Shown piece by piece: positions 55,946-64,000 of a DNA stretch of 64,000 nt (its first letter is position 1; the number at the start of each line of letters is the position of its first letter). The stretch covers positions 6,816,968 to 6,880,967 of the forward strand of contig NC_085091.1 in the NCBI RefSeq assembly GCF_963422355.1, written 5' to 3'. The notes below the pieces were generated by a model, which saw only the letters and a program-made list of their open reading frames with translations, was not told where the DNA came from and did no database searches. The translations under genes were made by a program, and so were the position numbers. Source of the stretch: Corticium candelabrum (taxonomy: Eukaryota; Porifera; Homoscleromorpha; Homosclerophorida; Plakinidae).

Positions 55946-57640
55946 ATATAAGCATAGGAATGCGAGCAGCTCAACTGTTGGTCGGAAACCCAATTATCTG
56001 CTAGTATTTTGGACTATAGTATATTGTTTTTTCATGTTCTATTTAAATGCAATAAAAATGTAATTAACTTAACTTACAAATATCTTGTGTGTAAACATCT
56101 TGGTGCAATGGCATTGAAAAATAATGACGTTATGGCAGGTCCGTTTACTCTAAGATATAAATAAATTTTTCTGGAATCCTATAGGATAATGCTGTATAGT
56201 AATACAAGGCGGGAGTTTGTGATGCATCGCTTATATGCTTAATTAATTTATTAGCAATCTTTATTGCAAACAATAAATATAATTTAATATTATTATTTTA
56301 GTGTTGCGGCATAACAAACGGGACTTTGTAAAGTCGTGTGACTTAGCATGTAACATACTCAAAAAGTTTGACTCACTCTAGGTGCGTGATTATGTAAATA
56401 TGTGGATGAATGTGTGATTATGTCTGGAATGTGTCACGCCCTGGGTGTTAACAACAACGTATAAAAGCAACATGAAAATCAAGCGCACCAGAAAACCTCT
56501 TGATATATATACTATATATGTTTGCAGTTTGTCTTATTTTAGCTTTTCTTTGTCGCTCTCTGCTGAGCAATCCGCTTACTTTCTATTTCGCCGCAGCTGT
56601 TCGTCTAGCGTGGCTTTGTTTTCTTGACGTGGCAAGAGCGTCGTCCGACTTTTTTACTTTGATAACAAGGTCTCCTGTTTATACAACGACGTCCTTCTGT
56701 CACAGTGATAGAATGATGTCAACTACACATAAAAGCAAGACAGCTAACTATGGGCTACGATGAAAACAATCTGAGATTAAGCTGAGAACCGTTTTATTAC
56801 ATATTAGAAGAACTTCTTGCTAGTAGACAACGAACTGGAAGAGGTGATGCCCTGCTGAGCACACAATGCAAAGATCACGTGATTTCCTGATTTGCATGCT
56901 TAGCATTCGTGACAAAAGCAAGTAGCGGGGACTGTTTAAAAATAGAATATGCAGCCTGTTGGCAGAGAAACGTATTTTTCGAGATTTACAGAAGACATTG
57001 TCATAAGTCTTAGAAATCTAATTTGAAGCGACGTTACAGGAAAACAACTGAGCGCAAACCAAACAATATACTCCTCCTATCGACGAGTACAGCTGCAGAT
57101 TGCACAAACTAATTATCATAAGAAGTCCCGGTAAACCCAATAGGTGCAAATATAAAGCAAACAGTCACGGTGAAACAATTAGGTAGGCGTCTGCTCCCAG
57201 ATGCGGCGTTTAAAAAAGAGCGGCGTTTATTCAAAAAGCGTTTTAATGTAGGTATTTAGCACGTTGTGGCATTTTACTGCTCGGACGGCTCACCAGAACG
57301 GTTACTCAAAAAATTGTTCTCGTCTAGTTCGACACTAGATAAGAATACTACTAGAGTTCTTGTAACAGGTACGCGTAAAAACAATTGTAATTATAAAATA
57401 TTTAATAATAAAATAATAAATTCAACAAAATAATTATAAAAAATATTTAAATAATGACCCAGTTACAGCCATCCAAAATAAGGTGGGGTCCAGGACTTTA
57501 CTTTTGGTCACTGCATGCTCTCTATAATCTCGCAATGATATGTAGTAAATGTCTATGCGATAAATGAAGCGCTATACGCCTATACGAGAGTGGCGTCTAA
57601 ACAAGGTTTGTTGCAAATGCATTCAAAGCTGTTTCTGCAA
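55946..57640 (+). repeat. Large direct repeat, copy 2
   Basis: Counterpart of 45912-47620. In this copy the junction to the half MITE is interrupted by 2.4 kb (53520-55945) of microsatellite, Crypton and LINE sequence. Confidence 0.75.
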
Positions 57641-58001
57641 ATGCGGAATCTATACAAAGGTTGCGTTTAAGGACGGAGTTCCTTTTAGTCGAAGAAAAAA
57701 TACAGCAACATAGAGACAGTGGTTCACGGACTTGGTATACATTGATTTTTGGATACAGTACAGAGCACAGTGTACTGCGTTTAAAAACTCTTTTTGGCGT
57801 GGCAGCACGTGTGGTAATTAAGGGCGAAATCACGTGAATTATAACAGGAAGACGAGGCGTTGTCTTTTATAGTGTGCATTTCATTACTCTAGCAAAGCTT
57901 CATATATACAGTATATAGTATATACAGCATATACTTATATACTGCAAGACTTGTTGGTTTGGGGATATTTGGGGGATTGTTTGATTTTAAAAGAAAAAAA
58001 G

Positions 58002-58098
<97 letters not shown>

Positions 58099-58138
58099 TT
58101 GTATATAATACAGATAACACAGATAACACATATCCGCC
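57641..58138. other. Spacer with (TA)n(CA)n(TA)n
   Basis: Compound microsatellite at 58009-58095. The frame at 57597-57833 (minus) is unrecognised. TATCTGTGTTA repeats at 58105-58130 (minus sense) look like the short tandem tail of the adjacent LINE. Confidence 0.6.
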
Positions 58139-59435
58139 CTAAGGACGGAAGCACAAAAAGTCATAATAATTAGGCAGATAGTCACTAATCAGTCTTGAAT
58201 TGTATTGCCATAAACGAACAGATAACTGTTCGTGAAATTGCCTGGAAGCTTGGCCCAGAGACAAGCCAGATGATAGAAGAGACTTCTTGACAATTGATCT
58301 CAACACCTCCAGACTATGTGCAGCCCACACTCCGTATGATTCCACCACAAGAGGGTAAAACAAACAGCCATAACTGGAAACGTTAGCAAGATGGCGTTCA
58401 TCTTTGTCCACTTCCCCAGCCTCAGCAGCAGCACCAGCTTTTATGGCAGCATTATTAAGGGGAGAGGGAGTGAACGAATTCCTCACGGAAATGTCGAAAT
58501 AAGCAGCCTTGCCTAGGGAAAAGTCGGGATGGAAAACGTCACCTGGTCTTGTCATAGAATGAGAGGAACAGCGTTGTTCTCGACGTACATTGGAGTTGTC
58601 TAAGAGTAACCAGTGGAAGATGACGTCACATAAGGCATCATGTCGCTTAATCCGAAGAGGACCACAGCCAAGAGCATGGTCACCAAAAATGTCCAATTCA
58701 TGACCGCACACACAACGGACTGAGTGTGGGGGTGCTGGAAAAACCGGAATTCCCAAACGCAAGCGCAAAGAAGTCACAAATTCACGCGGAGACATGGCCA
58801 GGCCTAGACTTGAGGTGGGGGATTGCCCTCAACCAAGCCCCCGCATGAGGATATGCGACAGCACAGAAACGTGCCTGTTCTCGCAGACTAACAAGGCTGA
58901 CTTTAATGCTGGATCTCAAAGCATCATCCAGAGCCTTCTGGAAGGAATGTTGTGTAGAAGAAACAGAGGACGAGACAGAACTAGTAGGTGGTAAAAGACT
59001 TGCAAGATGTTGCCGGCATTGCACTTCACCAGGGAAAGAGGAAGAATGCTGAGTCCAATCATTTTCTTCATGTACCGGCATGAACGCTGAGTCATTAAGA
59101 AGACGGAGAGACAACTGCCGAGAAGAGTTGCAGCTGCCAACGAAAGCTGCAGATGAAGATCTAGAGGCCTCACGAAGACCTAGACCACCCAAACGAACTG
59201 GAAGAGTTGCCTGTTTCCATGCCAGGTCAGAGACCGAAGAAGAGGATAAAGCCTCTAAACTGTGATGAAGACCACTGTCAAACTGCATTAATACATCATT
59301 GATCTTGAAGCCAGGAACCGTTCTAATGATGCGATTCAGCTTGCAAAGGCTCAAACAGCTCCGGAGAAGATGAAGCTCCACCTGAGGATCCTCTAAAGCT
59401 GTCAAACGGTCCTGCCAATCCAAAATCTTGCCCAC
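58139..59435 (-). pseudogene. LINE C-terminal region with CCHC and restriction-like endonuclease features
   Basis: Two overlapping minus frames (59435-58782, 58795-58139) are joined by one frame change. The first has LPVRLGGLGLREASRSSSAA and AGAWLRAIPHL (post-RT segment). The second has CVCGHELDIFGDHALGCG, RIKRHDALCD, RPGDVFHPDF and AYFDISVRN, resembling the zinc-knuckle and PD-(D/E)xK-like endonuclease of R2/R4-type LINEs. The reverse transcriptase palm is missing because the element is truncated near a TA tract at 59476. The exact clade is uncertain. Confidence 0.65.
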
Positions 59436-59474
59436 TCGTTGGGAAACAAATTCAGTAACATATGAGGAAGATCC

Positions 59475-59543
<69 letters not shown>

Positions 59544-60585
59544 TATGTATATACATGCAGCAAGTATCTGACATTATTTCAAAGCCCGCCAATCGTGCAT
59601 TCCTGTAGTTGACGACATAACACTAAAGGAATTAATTAAGTAACATTGGACTCATTGCATGTGGTTAATATCAATACATTTTCAAGAAAACTAGAGATAT
59701 GAAATACCAGAAAATTTTTACGCATTCACTTACACTATTTTAAATGGCTTTAAGGAGTTGGCGAGGTCACGTTACTTTTACAACGGCTGATATATGGCAA
59801 AGCATGCAATGTCTTGATGCATCGCAGGAAGTATTGGCTAACTGATTAAATTTAATAGCTAAAGATATGAAACCAGACTTTTGTAAGAGTCACGTGGATG
59901 AGCGAGTAACGTACTAGACATGGCTTTCAGCACTTTTTTGGATATGTGACAAATTTGTCAACCTTCTGGTACAATCACGAAGCGCTGTGCGTTGTAGATT
60001 AGTGGAGCCTAGTAAAAATCTTGTTTTCTTGTATACATGCATCTTCTGCCTCTTTCTGCCATTTAGTCTGTCCGTCCGTCTATCTTTTCTTTGAATGGTG
60101 ACACAGCAAAATGCGCTGCAGTAGAACCAGGATATGCAGGCAAGAAAATGAAGACAAGAACTACACTAATCAGCATGCAGCTATGCGCATGCATGCAGAT
60201 ATGAGTGTGTATACAGAGATGCAATGCAAGAGTGATCAGTGGAAGAGTGTCTAAGTTAAATTGACTTATCAACAGTGTAAAGTAGAAGACTTCTTATATG
60301 ACTGAAACATTAATTAAGATTATTACGTTAATTGATTTAGATATTCTAGCTTTGTTACCGTCTTGCGACTAGATCATGTAATAGTTTGTATCGAAGAATA
60401 TAATAACCTATCTGCCTATCTGTTTGTCTGTCTGTATGTCTGTCTGTCTGTCTGTGATTAGATAGATTATTTGATTTTGACATTCCAAGTCAAGTCCAAT
60501 AGTTAATGACTTTGTTGTTTGCAAAAACCGGTATGTATTTAAAAAATTCTAGCATTTGTACAAGTAGAATCTGTATGAGAATAAA

Positions 60586-60634
<49 letters not shown>

Positions 60635-60670
60635 GGTGGGTCGGTTAGTCTGTCTGTCCGTCAGTCTGTT

Positions 60671-60736
<66 letters not shown>

Positions 60737-61200
60737 TGTCCGTCTGTCTGTCTGTCTGTTGTTTGCTTGTTTTTTGTGTACTGTGCTATTGATGTCCAAA
60801 TTATTTCTGAACCAATGCTCAATTTTGGCTGTTTCTCGGTCTCTTTGTCTATCTCTGTTGTTTGGCTGTTCTTTGTGTGCCTTGATAGTGTATTCAAGAT
60901 AGTTTCTTATTTTTAATAATTCAGGTTTTGGTTTGAATTATATAGATCGGTGATAATATTCTATTAAAACTTTTTACCACTTCTCATGCTTCTCACTTTG
61001 TGGCGTGATCAGTATCCTGGGAGAAGTGAGAGTAGCGTTCCTGAGAGTATACGCGTCCAACCAAACTTGGCGTTGCAGAGTAATGTAGTGTTTTTTAAAG
61101 TGCGAGGGAATAGTCTAACTAATTGAAGTCCTGCGAGGCTCTAGGAATATTATACTCTAGCGAATTTAGTGTAATAGACAAACGTTCTAGTTAGTCCGCT
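59436..61200. other. Intergenic DNA with TA, TCTG and TG microsatellites
   Basis: (TA)n at 59476-59540, TCTG at 60415-60455 and 60584-60635, (TG)n at 60676-60733. The open frame at 60506-60916 is a repeat artefact. No gene is supported. Confidence 0.7.
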
Positions 61201-62095
61201 GTCAAGCGACTTTCCACTTTGCAAACGGTGTGTTATGCCTACAACTGGGCGCGTTTCTTTATTCTCTTCTGCCTCTTCTGAAGAGACAGAAGAGATTCTG
61301 CTTTGTTTCTTAATTATTTCAGAGGAGGTTTCAGAAGGGTAGTCAAAGGTGTCGGAAGAGTGGTTAGAGGTGTTGGAAGACTCTTCCGCCTCTTCCAGGA
61401 GAGGAAAAGGAGAGCTGGAAGAGAAGAGGTCAAGAAGTGACGGAATAAACTCTGCTGTGTTTCTTTTTTGTATAGTTTAGTTAGCGCGTGCGTAGTTTGG
61501 GTTGCAGACATGTGACATTCCGCAGGGAATTTGGGATGCATTTCTTTGCCTCTTCTGCTTTTCTGGAATAGCGGTGTCAGTAGAGAACAGAAGAGGTCGA
61601 TCATGCGCAGTCTCATCAGAAGAGCCAAGCCAAAGAAATGACCAGAAGAGGACCTAGAAGAGCTGAGCATGCGCATTAAGTTTACACGTCCAGACGTAAT
61701 CTAGTTGTAAAATTAATTAGCAAAATAGCTTTTGACTAAAGAAATTGGATCTCTACTTAAAGAGGCGACTTCTACAACCGTTGTCTCAGTTTCTGGTGCC
61801 TCAAAGTGAGTCCTTGGAGAACACCCACTAGCAGCAGCTGTAGTTATGGGACTTGATATTGCTGGAAGACCACTTGGTTTCCAAGCAATGGAAGCGAAGA
61901 ACTCTCCTGCGGCTCCATTGATACGCGCGTTTTAATTAATGCGCATGTCTCACAAGTCACGAGACCTCTTCTCTTCTGCCTCTTTCGGCCAGAAGAGCCA
62001 TAAGAGGTCTCGTGACTCTTCTAACACTTTAGAAGAAGGGGGAGAAGCAAAAGAAACGACCAGAAGAGGTAGAAGAAATGCACCCTTGGTGGTAG
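61201..62095. repeat. AGAAGAG/CTCTTCT-rich dyad clusters
   Basis: Many copies of AGAAGAG and its reverse complement form local hairpins near 61262-61292, 61369-61440, 61550-61660 and 61955-62090. TTAATGCGCATG occurs inverted at about 61669-61680 and direct at about 61936. They may be subterminal sites of the adjacent Harbinger element or a separate MITE family. Confidence 0.5.
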
Positions 62096-62101
62096 GCTGT
62101 A

Positions 62102-63090
62102 ATGACATTCAACTTTGCAAATTCTGCATTATCATCCTCAACTGCTTCCAGCGACGTCTTGTTCACTTTCCTGAACCAAGACCACTCCACCGAGGGTCCC
62201 TTGATGTGGCGACCGTCTGGCCTTCCATGTCTGTCTTCCCGTTCCTCTTATGACGACATGCAACTGCAAGTACAACCAGAGACTTTGACAACAATCAGCT
62301 CGCCGGCAACCAACTCTAGTTGTCAATCTCCTGACTTTTTGCATCAGCAGTCTTCATTGTGTGAAAAGAGAACAGCAACAACAACAGGCACAGACAAGAG
62401 GTGGACAAATGGTGATACGAAGATGCTTCTTGCTCTTCTAAAAGAGAAATGGCTTCTTTTTGAAGACACAAAATCAAGAAGAACATTGTATGGCGGAACA
62501 TTTCGCAAGAAATGGAAAATCAGGTTGGTAATGGCCACTAAAGAGCAATGTTCTAGCAGATGAAAGACTCTAAAGGCTGCAAACAAACGAATCAAAGCCC
62601 ACAACAACAAAAGTTGTACTGTGATACCAATTTTTATTAATTAATTAAGTTTAATTAAGCAGTATGATGTATCGTTGTTTGGGCTATAGGAAATGGTAGG
62701 CGTAAATGTGAGTTCTATGAGGAGCTGTCTGATCTTTTGGGAGCGAGACCATGTGTAGAACCAGTTGAAGTTGCTGCAATTTGGGACACAAGCCTAGTTG
62801 AGGATGTGACTGATGACATGGCCAATGAGAAAAAAGAAGATGACAGTCAGAGAGAGCCTTCAACAGACTACTGCGAAGGGAGCTCGGCAAAGAAGGCAAA
62901 GACGTCTATAGATGCTATGAAAATGAAGCAAATCTAGTAGCAAAAAATAATAAGAAAAGTAAAATTGTCCAAATGATTGAGAAGATACACGAACACAGGA
63001 ATGAACAAGAAATCAGTATCTTGAAGTGATGAAGAAGATGCATGACGACAAAATCGAAGTCATGAAAGGACTGCTGGGTGTGCTACAGAC
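62102..63090 (+). CDS. Harbinger-associated Myb/SANT-like DNA-binding protein
   Basis: Exon 1 (62102 to about 62525) carries a trihelix/Myb-like domain, RWTNGDTKMLLALLKEKW then GGTFRKKWKIR. A second exon after TATAG| near 62688 continues with KCEFYEELSDLLGARPCVEP, a Lys-rich linker and a predicted helical tail (MIEKIHEHRNEQE). Such proteins guide PIF/Harbinger transposase to the element ends and the nucleus. It is convergent with the transposase at 63255-64000, a usual Harbinger layout. In-frame stops appear near 62940 and 63030, so the C-terminus may be broken or further spliced. Confidence 0.6.
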
Positions 63091-63113
63091 CCTTGCCCAA
63101 GATAAATCCAAGA

Positions 63114-63118
<5 letters not shown>

Positions 63119-63170
<52 letters not shown>
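63119..63170. repeat. (TA)n microsatellite between the Harbinger genes
   Basis: About 26 TA units in the convergent intergenic space. Confidence 0.95.
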
Positions 63171-63171
<1 letters not shown>

Positions 63172-63254
63172 TATGATAGACAGACTGAGATAGTAAGTTT
63201 GAGTTTTACGCTAGCTAGTTGCCTGTGTCACAGCAGGGTACGGTGTATTGGCCT

Positions 63255-64000
63255 CTATATGTTGGCCCAGAGTTCATCTGCTATTCTCTGTCTCTTTCGT
63301 TTTCCTTCAGTGTCAATTTGAACTCTTCCATAATTGTCTGCATCATGTATTTGCCTACCATCTTCTTCAATGTCCTCTATGAAGTCCTCCAAGTTGTCTT
63401 CTCCAAGAATGCAGACAATGTGGAATGTAAATGCAGTCAGCACTACATCTGATATAACAGAGGTGGAATCCATGTCAATGTATTTCAGTCGCCTAAACCG
63501 ACCCTTTAGAGCAGCAAATGCTTGTTCGATCGCAATTCGTGTTGAAGACCGGGCAAAGTTGTAATTCTTCACCTTTTCACTAAGATTGCCAGTGTCCCTA
63601 AATGAGGTTAAAGTTCATTTAGATAACGGGTAAGCCGAGTCTCCGACCAAAAAGCTATCCATTGGGAAAATGTTGGACTATCTTGATTCTGCTGCCTGAA
63701 ATAAGGATGAGTTTTGGTAGACTCTGGAGTCGTGGACGCTGCCTTGCCAGCCCACAAAACAGTCAGTGAATAACATTCGATTATCACCAACAGCTTGCAA
63801 CACCATTGAATGGAAGCCTTTTCTGTTAATATTGTCCGTTTGATGTTGGCTGGGTGCTTTGATTGCAATGTGAGACCCGTCTATAGCTCCAATCACATTT
63901 TTCACTCCACAACGTGTCCTAAAACCCTCAATGGCTGCTTTAGCTCGGTCACCAGTTAGTCAGACAACCATCTCACCCACGATGGCTTCCTTGACAACAG
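63255..64000 (-). pseudogene. PIF/Harbinger DDE transposase, partial and frameshifted
   Basis: It enters from the right edge. Frames 63905-63678 and 63572-63255 give NVIGAIDGSHIAIKAPSQ, NINRKGFHSMVLQAVGDN and WQGSVHDSRVYQNSSLF (first and second Asp). Later come DSFLVGDSAYPL (in a third frame), RIAIEQAFAALKGRFRRLKY (Glu region) and IVCILGEDNLEDF. These are the DDE blocks of HARBI1-like transposases. At least two frame changes (near 63680 and 63600) interrupt it in this copy. The N-terminus is outside the window. Confidence 0.8.

Noticed and set aside
60506..60916. 136-codon frame with Ser-Val-Cys-Leu repeats
   Set aside because: Driven by TGTC and TG microsatellites.

Overview
The window is eukaryotic. 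Its genes are split by introns with GT/AG borders, it carries long (CA)n, (TA)n and (TCTG)n microsatellites, and it is crowded with eukaryotic transposons: Polinton, Ginger1-type, Helitron-like, MULE-like, Crypton-like, PIF/Harbinger, THAP/DDE and LINE fragments. The mix, together with GTPase/WWE/ADP-ribosyltransferase genes, suggests an aquatic invertebrate animal. A sponge or other early-branching metazoan is my best guess, but this is inference and no species-specific marker was recognised.

The apparent host genes are four members of one family. Where complete, the layout is: N-terminal membrane anchor, GB1/RHD3-like (GBP/atlastin type) GTPase, long coiled coil, WWE domain, PARP-type ADP-ribosyltransferase (ART). 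Gene 1 (about 1683-15430, +) keeps coiled coil, WWE and ART in frame across an intron of 12.4 kb. Gene 2 (16851-20514, +) has all parts but is a pseudogene. Gene 3 (34781-37887, +) is the best full-length copy but has three in-frame stops downstream of the GTPase exon. Gene 4 (44185-42945, -) is a compact intact WWE-ART gene. The exon borders around the WWE exon are in the same phase in all four.

Region by region: 1-1680 holds microsatellites and a tRNA-like repeat. 2560-14822 is a decayed Polinton lying in the intron of gene 1 (integrase with chromodomain, family B DNA polymerase, ankyrin-like repeat genes, inverted ends). A second transposon with a very large transposase-like gene (6854-12352) is nested inside it. 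20579-26602 is a Helitron-like element split by an almost complete 4.37 kb Ginger1-type transposon with CCGG target duplications. 26603-34440 is repeat-rich and includes a THAP/DDE element with inverted repeats of about 0.4 kb. 38024-42446 stacks a second Helitron-like copy, a MULE-like element carrying coding-like DNA, and a deleted Ginger derivative. 45434-57640 contains a second, divergent copy of the large transposase-like gene between 1.7 kb direct repeats, plus Crypton and LINE fragments. 58139-59435 is the 3' end of a LINE. 62102-64000 is a PIF/Harbinger element cut by the window edge.

If the host family is expressed, one chain would join a membrane-anchored GBP/atlastin-like GTPase to a WWE (poly-ADP-ribose-reading) and ART module. 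Separate animal GBP and PARP proteins of these classes act in cell-autonomous defence, so a defence role is a reasonable but untested inference.
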